Shown here piece after piece: positions 53,371-62,916 of a stretch of 64,000 nucleotides of DNA; the stretch's first letter is position 1; every line of letters starts with the position of its first letter. Made by a program: the position numbers and the translations under genes. The stretch is taken from contig JAAYDJ010000021.1 of assembly GCA_012729335.1 (NCBI GenBank), positions 400,038 through 464,037 on the forward strand, written 5' to 3'. This stretch comes from Bacteroidales bacterium (GTDB lineage: Bacteria; Bacteroidota; Bacteroidia; Bacteroidales; Prolixibacteraceae). The notes beneath the pieces are model-generated. The model made no database searches. It saw nothing but the letters and a program-made list of their open reading frames with translations, and had not been told where the DNA came from.

Positions 53371-53784
53371 ATGGCAGATGTTCATAGCAAAGCTGTAAGA
53401 AGCTACAATATGAGCAAGATATGCAGTAAGGATACCAAACCGGAATTACTTGTAAGGAAGTTTCTGTTTTCTAAAGGATTCCGATATCGATTGCATCTAC
53501 GGGACTTGCCAGGTAAACCGGATATTGTCTTGCCAAAGTACAAGATTGCGATATTCGTAAATGGTTGTTTCTGGCATGGCCATGAAAGCTGCAAATACTA
53601 TGTTATTCCTAAAAGCAATACTGAATGGTGGTTAAACAAGATCAAAGTGAATAAAACCAGAGATAAGGAAAATATCTATAAACTAAACGCGGAAGGATGG
53701 AAAACAATAGTTATTTTTGAATGTGAGCTAAAAAGTAGCAAGGTAAATGAATCTCTAAACAGTTTGCTGGATGAACTACATTGA
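53371..53784 (+). CDS. vsr: Very short patch repair (Vsr) endonuclease
   Basis: 137 residues, standard length. Vsr motifs MSKICSKDTKPELLVRKFL, FRYRLHLRDLPGKPDIVLP (catalytic Asp), FVNGCFWHGHESC (zinc ligands) and WKTIVIFECEL are complete. Vsr nicks 5' of the T in T:G mismatches formed when 5-methylcytosine deaminates. It overlaps the methyltransferase start by 14 nt, so the pair is made together. First gene of a six-gene AT-rich defence operon. Confidence 0.93.
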   Translation: MADVHSKAVRSYNMSKICSKDTKPELLVRKFLFSKGFRYRLHLRDLPGKPDIVLPKYKIAIFVNGCFWHGHESCKYYVIPKSNTEWWLNKIKVNKTRDKENIYKLNAEGWKTIVIFECELKSSKVNESLNSLLDELH

Positions 53785-55015
53785 CTTATTTGCAGGCGCC
53801 GGTGGTTTATCCGAAGGTTTTATTAATGCAGGCTTTACTCCGGTTGCACACGTTGAAATGGACAAAGCAGCCTGTTTTACTTTAAAAACAAGAATTGCCT
53901 TTCATTATCTGAAGTCAATCAGTAAACTCCATATTTATAATTTATATTTAAGAGGGGAGATCACCAGAGCTGAATTATACCATAATGTCCCTGATGAATT
54001 AATCAAAAGTGTAATTAATCTTCCCATTGGTTCTGGAAATAATGATACTATTTTTGGTTTGATCTCACAGCAACTAAATGGTGAAAAAGTAGATCTGATT
54101 ATTGGTGGTCCTCCATGTCAGGCATATTCGGTGGTTGGAAGAGCAAGATCTGCTGATGGTATGAGAAACGATCCGCGCAACTTCCTTTACATTCAATATG
54201 CTACATTTCTGGAAAAGTACCAGCCAAGGTTTTTTTTATTTGAAAATGTTTTGGGTCTGAAATCCGCAAAAGATGGTGATTACCTGAAACGAATGGAGGA
54301 CCTCTTTGGTTATAAAGGGTATAAAATGCAGTTATATATTTTGGCTGCTAATAACTTTGGTGTTTTACAAAACCGTAAGCGTATTATCATATTTGGATAT
54401 AGAAAAGATATTTTAGCTAAACTACCGGATTTGGAAGCATATAGGGTTTCTCATAATTTTAAGGTTGGGAATATTTTCTGTGACCTTCCAGCAATAAAAG
54501 CTGGGTGTGGTAAGGATAAATATGATAGTTATATATCAGAAGCAAATGATTACCTTAGCATGGTGTCAATAAGGAATGGATCAGATATCTTGACACAACA
54601 TATTGCAAGACCGCAATCAGAGCAGGATAAAAGAATTTACCGAATAGCTGTTAGGAAATGGAATAATGAGAAACAAAGACTTGCCTACAATGACCTTCCG
54701 GAAGATTTAAAATCACATAAAAACAGACATTCGTTTTTTGACAGGTTCAAGGTCGTAGCTGAGGATTTGGCTTATTCCCAAACAGTGGTTGCCCACATTG
54801 CAAAAGATGGTCATTATTATATACATCCTGATATTGAGCAAAATCGTTCAATTAGTATTCGTGAGGCAGCAAGGCTTCAATCGTTTCCTGACAACTATTA
54901 TTTTGAGGGTGTTAGAGAAGGACATAACAGAACTGCAGCTTTTACGCAGATTGGGAACGCAGTTCCACCTTTAATGGCACAATATATTGCAGAAGAAGTA
55001 AAATCTATATTTTAG
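53771..55015 (+). CDS. dcm: DNA cytosine-5 methyltransferase
   Basis: 414 residues. Motif I DLFAGAGGLSEGF, motif IV GGPPCQAYS (catalytic Cys), motif VI FENV, motif VIII QNRKRIIIFG, a variable target-recognition region (~250-350), IREAARLQSFPDNY and motif X IGNAVPPLMAQYIA are all present. An extra ~60-residue insert follows motif I (residues ~35-95), as in several Bacteroidota enzymes. It should methylate a short site, unknown here, as the self mark. Followed by a 169-bp AT-rich gap before the GHKL gene. Confidence 0.93.
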   Translation: MNYIDLFAGAGGLSEGFINAGFTPVAHVEMDKAACFTLKTRIAFHYLKSISKLHIYNLYLRGEITRAELYHNVPDELIKSVINLPIGSGNNDTIFGLISQQLNGEKVDLIIGGPPCQAYSVVGRARSADGMRNDPRNFLYIQYATFLEKYQPRFFLFENVLGLKSAKDGDYLKRMEDLFGYKGYKMQLYILAANNFGVLQNRKRIIIFGYRKDILAKLPDLEAYRVSHNFKVGNIFCDLPAIKAGCGKDKYDSYISEANDYLSMVSIRNGSDILTQHIARPQSEQDKRIYRIAVRKWNNEKQRLAYNDLPEDLKSHKNRHSFFDRFKVVAEDLAYSQTVVAHIAKDGHYYIHPDIEQNRSISIREAARLQSFPDNYYFEGVREGHNRTAAFTQIGNAVPPLMAQYIAEEVKSIF

Positions 55016-55033
55016 ATATTAATTGATTAATAT
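55016..55033. promoter_or_regulatory. AT-only hairpin after the methyltransferase
   Basis: ATATTAAT-TG-ATTAATAT directly follows the dcm stop codon. Without a G/C stem it is a weak terminator or a mere AT-rich feature. Confidence 0.25.
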
Positions 55034-55106
55034 ATATTAAATAAATCTATTCTATATAGAAATGAATACTTACTAGTAATTGATTTTCTAGAAATTAATA
55101 AATCAA

Positions 55107-55142
55107 AATATTGGCGAATTGGTGAAAGTAATAACCAATATT
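55107..55142. promoter_or_regulatory. 8-bp inverted repeat upstream of the GHKL gene
   Basis: AATATTGG (55107-55114) and CCAATATT (55135-55142) are perfect arms 20 nt apart, 42 bp before the ATG at 55185. This fits a dimeric-regulator site splitting the operon into a methyltransferase part and a nuclease part. Confidence 0.4.
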
Positions 55143-55184
55143 GTACATTCATTGTCTTCATAACATTAACACTTACTAAACTAA

Positions 55185-56657
55185 ATGACTGAGTACTCCA
55201 ACGTTGAAACTACTCCTGCTGTTCCCGAAGCATCTTCCATGATAGAAACATTCAGGGCAATTGGATATAACGTCGAAACAGCGGTGGCAGACATTATTGA
55301 CAATTCAATTTCTGCTGGTGCGAGTAATGTTTGGGTCAATTTCGAATGGAAAGGATCAGAAACCTGGTTGTCCATAAAGGATGATGGTTCAGGAATGAAT
55401 AATGAAGAGCTAATTCAGGCTATGCGTCCTGGTAGCAAAAATCCATTGGAAGACAGAGGTTCAAATGATTTAGGCAGGTTTGGCTTGGGTCTTAAAACTG
55501 CCTCATTTTCCCAGGCAAGAAAATTGACTGTATTATCAAAAAAGCTTGGTTGTGCACCTGCCTACTGGACATGGGACCTGGATTATGTTAATCAGACGGG
55601 ACAATGGAATCTAATTAAGTATTTGCCTGAAAATCTAAATGAACAAGAATATTCAGAAAACGAAACCGGGACGCTTGTAATGTGGACTGACATTGACAGG
55701 GTAGTTAAGCATTTCCGGCAAAATGACAATAATGCTTTGGAAAAGTTTCTTCACGTAATGGAATTGGTGAAAAAACATCTTGCGATGGTATTTCATAGGT
55801 TCATTGAATCGAAAAAAATTAAGATCTATTTTCAAAATTATTTGATAAAACCCTGGAATCCGTTTTTAATTGGAGAATTGGCTATTCAATCTTTCTCAGA
55901 AGAGCAACTGAATAACGGGAAAGTTGTTATAAAAGGATATGTTCTGCCACATAAGTCTAAAATCAGTGATGAGATTTTTAGATTTGCAGAAGGAACAAAA
56001 GGGTGGAATGAACATCAGGGTTTCTATATTTATAGAAACGAGAGACTTTTACTTGCAGGTGATTGGTTGGGTTTATTCCGCAAAGAAGAACATTATAAAC
56101 TGGTAAGAATTCAGGTTGATATTCCCAATTCGCTGGATGGTGACTGGCAGATAGATATAAAAAAATCAGTTGCCCGACCACCTCTAATTTATAGGGAACA
56201 AATAAAGAACTATGCAGTAAAAGTAAGAGCTCAGGGAGTAGAGGTGTACCGTCACAGAGGTAAAACTGTGAAGATTTCCAACGGTCAGAAATTTGTTCCA
56301 CTCTGGATTGATCATAAAAGGGGAAATAAGTGGTTTTATAAAGTTAACAGAGATCATCCATTATTGGAACTTGTTATAGCGCAGGCACATGCTGATCCTG
56401 GAAAGGCAATAGAAATCCTATTACGGTTTCTTGAAGAAAATATTCCATCAAAGTCTATTTATATAAAATCGGCAGAAGAACCGGAAGCTCAAGGCTTTCC
56501 ATTTGAAGGTTCAGATAAGGAACCTATTAGAAAAGCTATGGAATCCATGTTTATCAGTTTAACTGCTAAGGGTAAATCACCGGAAGAAGCCAAAGCAATA
56601 ATTGCTAGGATTGACCCATTTGACCAGTTTTTACATTATCTTGAATTTATAAACTAA
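55185..56657 (+). CDS. GHKL ATPase, MORC/MutL-like (defence operon)
   Basis: 490 residues. Bergerat-fold motifs: N box ETAVADIIDNSISAGAS, G1 KDDGSGMNNEEL, G2 GRFGLGLKTASFSQ, and a Thr motif ETGTLVMWTD. A transducer-like region (RPPLIYREQIKNY) and a unique C-terminus follow. Prokaryotic MORC-type ATPases sit in operons with Z1, PD-(D/E)XK, AIPR and a methyltransferase; they probably clamp DNA by ATP-driven dimerisation and communicate recognition. All catalytic residues look intact. The Z1 gene follows after 1 nt. Confidence 0.88.
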   Translation: MTEYSNVETTPAVPEASSMIETFRAIGYNVETAVADIIDNSISAGASNVWVNFEWKGSETWLSIKDDGSGMNNEELIQAMRPGSKNPLEDRGSNDLGRFGLGLKTASFSQARKLTVLSKKLGCAPAYWTWDLDYVNQTGQWNLIKYLPENLNEQEYSENETGTLVMWTDIDRVVKHFRQNDNNALEKFLHVMELVKKHLAMVFHRFIESKKIKIYFQNYLIKPWNPFLIGELAIQSFSEEQLNNGKVVIKGYVLPHKSKISDEIFRFAEGTKGWNEHQGFYIYRNERLLLAGDWLGLFRKEEHYKLVRIQVDIPNSLDGDWQIDIKKSVARPPLIYREQIKNYAVKVRAQGVEVYRHRGKTVKISNGQKFVPLWIDHKRGNKWFYKVNRDHPLLELVIAQAHADPGKAIEILLRFLEENIPSKSIYIKSAEEPEAQGFPFEGSDKEPIRKAMESMFISLTAKGKSPEEAKAIIARIDPFDQFLHYLEFIN

Positions 56658-56658
56658 A

Positions 56659-59418
56659 ATGATGATCCCTCAGGCATTAAGAACTATACGAACACTATTG
56701 CCAGTTATAGGCAGTCTTTCTGAAAGGCAAATTGAGGATGCAGTTGATATTGCTCTATCTATACCTCAGTATGCAGATATTGACCGTGATGTTTTAATTC
56801 GGGAAGTACAATCCACATACAATATTCACATTGACGATTTCAGGGTGATTGAGTCATCTGAAAGAAGAAGGCCCTGGGTTAGTGATAAGAAAAGTACTAT
56901 TTGCTGGGATTTCTGGAGGCGGTACAGAGATTACCTATCAATTGAGAAAAATTTCTCTGACAAAGTGGTTAATCAACTGGACCGTTTGACGGACAGAACC
57001 CTGGATGGTCTTTTTGATCCGGCAATAAGTGCGACTATTGACAAAAAAGGATTGGTTGTCGGCCAGGTACAATCTGGTAAAACCGCCAATTATACCGGAC
57101 TAATATGCAAAGCTGCTGATGCAGGTTTTAAGCTTATTATTGTATTGGCCGGCATCCATAATAATTTAAGAAGCCAGACACAACTGAGACTTGACGAAGG
57201 TTTCCTTGGATTTAATACAAAATATGCTCAGATTTTTAACCAAATTGATAAGGATGATATCTGGATAGGTGTCGGCCGTATTAGTAAAAAAGAAATTGCC
57301 CATTCTATTACTTCCTGTCTTGATAGTGGAGATTTCAGTCAGGGAGCATTTAATTCTTTGGGATTAAACTTTAATACAAACGAACCCATTATTGCTGTAG
57401 TCAAAAAAAATGCACGGGTTCTTGAAAGATTGTTGCACTGGTTAAATGCACAAGCTGTTACTATCGGAGAAAGGAGATTAATAAAGCATAAATCACTTCT
57501 GTTGATTGATGATGAGGCAGACAATGCATCTATTAATACACGGCCTGAAAATGATGGTACCACAAGAATCAATGGACTGATCCGTGAAATAATACGATTG
57601 TTTGACAAAAGCGGCTATGTGGGTTATACAGCAACTCCTTTTGCAAATATCTTTATACCTATCGCAGAGGATGAATTGTTTCCCAGAGATTTTATCATTA
57701 ATATACCAGCACCATCCAACTATATTGGACCGGACAAAATCTTCGGGTTCAGACTGATTGAAGATGACGAGAAATCCGATAAAGTTCTACCTGTTGTTAC
57801 CAAAATTGACGATTTTCACAGTTTTTACCCAGGTGATCGTAGAGGTCGGGGGGTATTACCTACAAGTGCCCCAATGTCTTTACAGCTTGCTATTAAATGT
57901 TTTATTATTACATGTGCTGTCCGCAGATTAAGAAGACAGGATAATGTACATAATTCCATGCTGGTTCATGTCAGCAGATTAGTAAACTGGCAAAGGCATA
58001 TAAAAGACATAGTTCAGAATGTTTTCGATTTTTATCGACGAGGTATTGAATTGAATATCCCGTCTGTTTATGAAGAAATCCGTCAGGCGTATGAAGAAGA
58101 TTGTAACTCATATAAATCTTACAAAACGACTTCTCAGCTTATTCTGGATTCAAGTCTCTCAAAAATAGACCCTCATATTCAAATACATGATTGGAATGAA
58201 GTTGTACCTTTTCTTTTTGAAGCTGCAACAAGAATACAGGTGAGAGAAATTAATGGAGGATCAGGGGATGTTCTGAATTATTTTGATCATAAAAATGGAC
58301 TTTCGGTAATAGCAATTGGGGGGGATAAATTATCCAGAGGATTGACGCTAGAAGGTTTGTCAGTAAGTTATTACTTGCGGGCTTCCCGAATGTATGATAC
58401 ACTAATGCAAATGGGAAGATGGTTTGGTTACAGACCTGGTTATGTGGATTTATGCAGGCTTTTTACTAGCAGGGAGCTTAACGAATGGTTTAGTCATATT
58501 GCCCTTGCAAGCGAGGAACTACGTGATGAGTTTGACTATATGTCGGATAATGCTCACAGTACTCCGGAACAATATGCATTAAAAGTGAGAACGCATCCTG
58601 GTGTATTACAAATTTCTGCTTCCAATAAAATCCGGAGGGCAGAAAACATCAGAGTATCCTGGTCTGGTCGCCTTGTAGAGACTTATGAATTAAGTAAAAA
58701 CCCTGAAGTAATTCAAAGAAATCTTGATTCAGCCGTAGGTCTTGTTAATTCTCTTGGTAATGGTTTCAAGTCAGACCAGAGTAATTATCTATGGCAAGGT
58801 ATATCATTTGAGCACATTAAACAATTTCTTGGTGGATTTGAAGTATATGATAATCTTAGATCGGCTTCTCCACAAAACCTAATAAAGTTTATTGATTTTA
58901 AATACCATGGAAATGAGTTACAAACGTGGAATGTGGGGGTGATTACTAAAAGGAACGGAACAAATTTTCGAATCAATGGTGAAATTTCGGTGAAGTTAAT
59001 TGTCAGAACACAGGATGATAAATCAAATGATGAGCTGTATTACATCCGCAAGTCACATATTATTAGTCCTGACGATGAATTTATTGATCTAATTGATGAG
59101 GAGCGGGAAGCTGCTATAAATGCGTCAAAGCGCCTATGGCATGAAAAAGGTAAAGAAGGGGAACCAAACAGGATAAACGGTGAGTGGGTTAGGAATGAAA
59201 TAAGAAAACCCAACAAGGTTCTTCTTTTATTGTACTTTTTGGACCCAACAGGGGCTGAATTGCCTGAGAAATCAAATCCATTAGTTGGTTTTGCTATTAG
59301 TTTTCCGGGTACTGAACGTGATGATGCTGTGACTTACGCTGTTCATAGTCAGTTGCTGCAAAAATTTGATATTGACGACATTTATGACTCTGAAGATTAT
59401 GACACCGACGAAGATTGA
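56659..59418 (+). CDS. Z1-domain ATPase/helicase-like protein (defence operon)
   Basis: 919 residues. Walker A GQVQSGKTANYTGL (~residue 135), LAGIHNNLRSQTQLR, DE box LLIDDEADNASI, YTATPFANIF, GGDKLSRGLTLEGLSVSYY and QMGRWFGYRPGY are the superfamily 2-like motifs of the Z1 domain. Residues 1-120 and 700-919 are accessory. It should move along or remodel DNA in the effector complex. No missing motif. Its end overlaps the next gene by 20 nt. Confidence 0.9.
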   Translation: MMIPQALRTIRTLLPVIGSLSERQIEDAVDIALSIPQYADIDRDVLIREVQSTYNIHIDDFRVIESSERRRPWVSDKKSTICWDFWRRYRDYLSIEKNFSDKVVNQLDRLTDRTLDGLFDPAISATIDKKGLVVGQVQSGKTANYTGLICKAADAGFKLIIVLAGIHNNLRSQTQLRLDEGFLGFNTKYAQIFNQIDKDDIWIGVGRISKKEIAHSITSCLDSGDFSQGAFNSLGLNFNTNEPIIAVVKKNARVLERLLHWLNAQAVTIGERRLIKHKSLLLIDDEADNASINTRPENDGTTRINGLIREIIRLFDKSGYVGYTATPFANIFIPIAEDELFPRDFIINIPAPSNYIGPDKIFGFRLIEDDEKSDKVLPVVTKIDDFHSFYPGDRRGRGVLPTSAPMSLQLAIKCFIITCAVRRLRRQDNVHNSMLVHVSRLVNWQRHIKDIVQNVFDFYRRGIELNIPSVYEEIRQAYEEDCNSYKSYKTTSQLILDSSLSKIDPHIQIHDWNEVVPFLFEAATRIQVREINGGSGDVLNYFDHKNGLSVIAIGGDKLSRGLTLEGLSVSYYLRASRMYDTLMQMGRWFGYRPGYVDLCRLFTSRELNEWFSHIALASEELRDEFDYMSDNAHSTPEQYALKVRTHPGVLQISASNKIRRAENIRVSWSGRLVETYELSKNPEVIQRNLDSAVGLVNSLGNGFKSDQSNYLWQGISFEHIKQFLGGFEVYDNLRSASPQNLIKFIDFKYHGNELQTWNVGVITKRNGTNFRINGEISVKLIVRTQDDKSNDELYYIRKSHIISPDDEFIDLIDEEREAAINASKRLWHEKGKEGEPNRINGEWVRNEIRKPNKVLLLLYFLDPTGAELPEKSNPLVGFAISFPGTERDDAVTYAVHSQLLQKFDIDDIYDSEDYDTDED

Positions 59419-60403
59419 AAAAATATGGGATGAACTTGAGAATGACAATTCTTTTACTCATGGGCTACTTATCAGGAGATATTCAGTAGATATTTTACCA
59501 GATGTATTTGTTGGACTAAAATCTCCTGAAGGATTTAGATGCATTGCTGTTTTATTGCCTCAACATAAAACGTTGAATATCGCCTCATTCTCAAACCTTA
59601 GAGATATTAGCGTTGACATAATTCCATCGGGGAAGAATCAAAATGTTGGTTACCTGGTGTTTATGCTTTTGAATCCAGAACATAAAGATATCTTTTCAAT
59701 TCTGTGTGAAGATTTATTACTGAGCATTGCTCCGATAAAACGCGAAGAAAAATTGTTCCAGGAGTTGCTCAACCGGTTTGAGAAATGGAAATCTTTGTTT
59801 GACAGAGCATCCTCCCAGGGTTTAAAACCGGAGGAGCAAAGAGGGTTATTTGGTGAACTTACATTTCTCCGTAAGTATATGATATTTAGCTCTGACATTA
59901 TAGGTGTTTTGAATTCTTGGGTTGGTCCATCGTCTGAAGCACGAGATTTTCAGATGAATAATTGGGCACTGGAAGTAAAGACAACTCTCGGTGATAATTT
60001 CCAGAAGGTCCAGATAAGTAGCGAGAGACAGCTTGATAGCACTCACCTTGGAATGCTATTTCTGTATCATATTTTTTTGGAAATAGTTCACGGAGCAGGT
60101 GAATCACTTAATCAGGTAGTCGAATCGATAACCAATATACTTGGCGATGATATAAATGCTATTCATAGGTTTAAGGCTAAACTTTTGGAGGCAGGATATT
60201 TTGATCATCACCGCAGTTTATATGGCTCAAATGGTTATATTATCAAACAGGATAAATTCTATCTGGTTAAGGACGCATTTCCACGAATTCAGGAGAATGA
60301 GATTAGAAATGGCGTTGGGGATGTAAAATATTCAATAGTACTTTCAGCTTGTAAGGAATATGAATATCCGGAGAATTCCGTTTTTGCAAATCTTGTAATA
60401 TAA
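59399..60403 (+). CDS. PD-(D/E)XK-motif protein (DUF4420 type, defence operon)
   Basis: About 334 residues from the ATG at 59399; the ATG at 59366 lies deeper in the Z1 gene. Nuclease-like core FGELTFLRKYM ... EARDFQMNNWALEVKTT ... KVQISSERQLD: the conserved Glu, Asp and E-x-K of a PD-(D/E)XK fold are present. It is the likely DNA-cutting subunit. The C-terminus (YFDHHRSLYG, YLVKDAFPRI, GVGDVKYSIVLSACKEY) matches DUF4420 layout. TAATG overlap with the AIPR gene. Confidence 0.85.
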   Translation: MTPTKIEKIWDELENDNSFTHGLLIRRYSVDILPDVFVGLKSPEGFRCIAVLLPQHKTLNIASFSNLRDISVDIIPSGKNQNVGYLVFMLLNPEHKDIFSILCEDLLLSIAPIKREEKLFQELLNRFEKWKSLFDRASSQGLKPEEQRGLFGELTFLRKYMIFSSDIIGVLNSWVGPSSEARDFQMNNWALEVKTTLGDNFQKVQISSERQLDSTHLGMLFLYHIFLEIVHGAGESLNQVVESITNILGDDINAIHRFKAKLLEAGYFDHHRSLYGSNGYIIKQDKFYLVKDAFPRIQENEIRNGVGDVKYSIVLSACKEYEYPENSVFANLVI

Positions 60404-62796
60404 TGATATATCCAATTGAAAACTTAGAATTAAGTAAGTTTTATGCATCATTGATGCAGGATATTGCTGCGATTCAGTCAACTGACGAAGAAGGCGCAGT
60501 TTCTGAACAGGTATTTACACAACAAGCGGTTGATCTGCTTGCAGCTGCCGGTGAGTCTGAAAACATCGTAGTAAGGTATGATGAAAAAGCATTGGGAACA
60601 CCCAAACAACATAAAATAAATGCGTATGCGATTTCTGAAAATTATGAAACAGTTGACTTATTCATTACTATTTTCACTCCCACCCAGGAGATAGCAAGAA
60701 TCTCAAATTTAGAAATAGAAACAGCATCAAAACGAATATTGAATTTTTTCCGGAAGGCAATATATTCGGGAGGTGATGAAAGAAGCAAATATTTCAAAAG
60801 TGATTATGTTGATGAAATTGAAGAATCATCAGAAATTTTCCAATTTGCATTTGCATTAGCCCGATCAAAGGAAATTAAAGAAAACCTGGTAAGGATCAAT
60901 GCATTTATCCTTACAAATGGAATTTATAAAGGAGAATATCCTTTAAATACTACAATTTCAGGTTATAATTTTTATTATAAGATTTTCGATATTGAGAGTA
61001 TTTATAATCTCAGCGAAAAATCCCACATTCCTATCGAGGTTTATTTTAAGTCGGATGGATTTATAGTACCATGTATACCTTCTCCTTCTGTAAATGAAGA
61101 ATACCAATCCTTTTTAGCAATTTTCCCGGGTGAAGCACTTGCTTCTATATACGAAAGATTTGGATCAAGATTGTTGGAACAAAATGTTCGATCCTTTTTA
61201 CAATTCACTGGGAAAATTAATAAAGGAATAAGGAATACAATCTTGAAGGAGCCAGAAATGTTTCTTGCATTTAACAATGGGTTAGCTGCAACTGCTGATG
61301 AAATTGAACTAGAGGACGGGGAAAATGGATATGGTAAGATAATATCCTTTGTTAAAGATTTTCAAATAGTTAATGGTGGGCAAACAACGGCGTCTATTTA
61401 TCATACTCAGAAAAAAGATAAAGCTGATATTTCGAAAGTATCTGTTCAGGTTAAAATTTCTGTTATCAAAAACAAAGGTAATTTCAGTGAAATTGTTTCC
61501 CGGATATCCGAATATGCGAATACTCAGAATAAAGTTTCAGTTTCAGACCTTAGTAGCAACCGGCCATATCATATTGAATTGGAAAAGCTCTCAAGGAATA
61601 TTTTTACTCCAATCAATGATAACCGACCAATTCAAACAAAGTGGTTTTATGAAAGGGCAAGAGGACAGTATCGAAATGCAATTCTGAAAGAGGGTTTTAC
61701 ACCTTCGAGAAGAAAAGCATTCGATCTAAAGAATCCTAAGAATCAATTGTTCAATAAAGAGGAACTGGCAAAATATATTAATTCATATCAGGAGATATCA
61801 GATGGCAAGAAAATTTCCATAGGTCCTCATTTCGTAGTGCGGGGAAATCAAAAAAATTATGTGCAATTTATTAATTATAATCTCGAGAAGAAATTGAACA
61901 ATGTCTATTATGAGGATCTAATTGCCAAAGCAATATTATATAGGACAGCAGAAAAGGTATATGGAGTAAAACCACGAGCTATAGGCGATATGCGATATAT
62001 TACAGTTCCTTATACAATTACAATGTTGAACCGTCTTACTAAGAACCAGCTCGATCTGTATAAAATATGGAAGACTCAAGAAGTTTCCAATTCTTTGAAA
62101 TCTTTGTTGTTTGAAATGATGACTAGAATTGAAGTGTTTATCAAAGATACTGCTCCGGGTGGTCTGTATGGAGAATGGGCAAAAAGGGAAGAATGTTGGA
62201 TAAAGATCAGAGAAAGTAATATGGAATTTGATCTGGAATCAATCAAGCCGGATTTAATTGACAAGAAAAATCCACCTAAAAGGGTTGTAATTTCTGATGA
62301 TGAAGTAGAAAATCAGAAAAGAGTGGAGGATTATGAACTTATTAAATCTGTACCATCAAAGATTTGGAAGAGGATAGAGGAATGGGGAAGGGATACTGGT
62401 TATCTATCTACCGTTCAAAAAAATGTTGCATGGAATCTGATGGTGAAAGTAAGAAATAATTCGAATCTTATACCCGGGGAGGTTTCATCTGGTAACGCAA
62501 TTTTGGACATAGTGATCTCAAAATCTCCTGAACTTTTATTTGATGAAGATGAAATATCTGAACCTACTTCAAAATATGAGAAGGGTGACCCTGAAATAAC
62601 TATGGACCTGATTCAAAGAATGGTGTCATGGGATAAGAAAAATAAAAGGCTAAAGCCACATCATTTCAGACTAATGTATGATATCCTAAATGGAAAGAAA
62701 GAACTAACAACTCAAAATAAGAAATATTGTCTGATTAATTACCGGTTTATTTCAAGGTTGGGTTTCAATATTCAACAAATTTATAAAAGTGAATAA
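60403..62796 (+). CDS. AIPR-family protein (abortive-infection type, defence operon)
   Basis: 797 residues. AIPR hallmarks: FLAFNNGLAATADEIEL, FQIVNGGQTTASIYHTQKKD, VQVKISVIKN, YANTQNKVSVSDLSSNRPYH, WFYERARGQYRNA. The fold is related to proteins of phage-abortive systems; biochemical activity is not known. Residues ~600-797 are extra helical and charged. It is the last gene of the operon, 90 nt before an IS256 transposase frame begins. Confidence 0.88.
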   Translation: MIYPIENLELSKFYASLMQDIAAIQSTDEEGAVSEQVFTQQAVDLLAAAGESENIVVRYDEKALGTPKQHKINAYAISENYETVDLFITIFTPTQEIARISNLEIETASKRILNFFRKAIYSGGDERSKYFKSDYVDEIEESSEIFQFAFALARSKEIKENLVRINAFILTNGIYKGEYPLNTTISGYNFYYKIFDIESIYNLSEKSHIPIEVYFKSDGFIVPCIPSPSVNEEYQSFLAIFPGEALASIYERFGSRLLEQNVRSFLQFTGKINKGIRNTILKEPEMFLAFNNGLAATADEIELEDGENGYGKIISFVKDFQIVNGGQTTASIYHTQKKDKADISKVSVQVKISVIKNKGNFSEIVSRISEYANTQNKVSVSDLSSNRPYHIELEKLSRNIFTPINDNRPIQTKWFYERARGQYRNAILKEGFTPSRRKAFDLKNPKNQLFNKEELAKYINSYQEISDGKKISIGPHFVVRGNQKNYVQFINYNLEKKLNNVYYEDLIAKAILYRTAEKVYGVKPRAIGDMRYITVPYTITMLNRLTKNQLDLYKIWKTQEVSNSLKSLLFEMMTRIEVFIKDTAPGGLYGEWAKREECWIKIRESNMEFDLESIKPDLIDKKNPPKRVVISDDEVENQKRVEDYELIKSVPSKIWKRIEEWGRDTGYLSTVQKNVAWNLMVKVRNNSNLIPGEVSSGNAILDIVISKSPELLFDEDEISEPTSKYEKGDPEITMDLIQRMVSWDKKNKRLKPHHFRLMYDILNGKKELTTQNKKYCLINYRFISRLGFNIQQIYKSE

Positions 62797-62870
62797 TATG
62801 TAAGATGTTGATTGTCAATAGTATTTTATTTATTTATTCTGAGTTGCGAAAATCGAGGGCGTAAAATGAA

Positions 62871-62911
62871 CTCTGTCTAAAGAAAGATGTTTAATTTTTT
62901 AATAGACAGAG
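62871..62911 (+). promoter_or_regulatory. Stem-loop just before the transposase start
   Basis: CTCTGTCTA (62871-62879) pairs with TAGACAGAG (62903-62911), 9 bp with a 23-nt loop, ending 5 nt before the ATG at 62917. In a read-through mRNA it would cover the ribosome-binding region, as insertion sequences often do to avoid activation by outside promoters. Confidence 0.5.
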
Positions 62912-62916
62912 CAACT

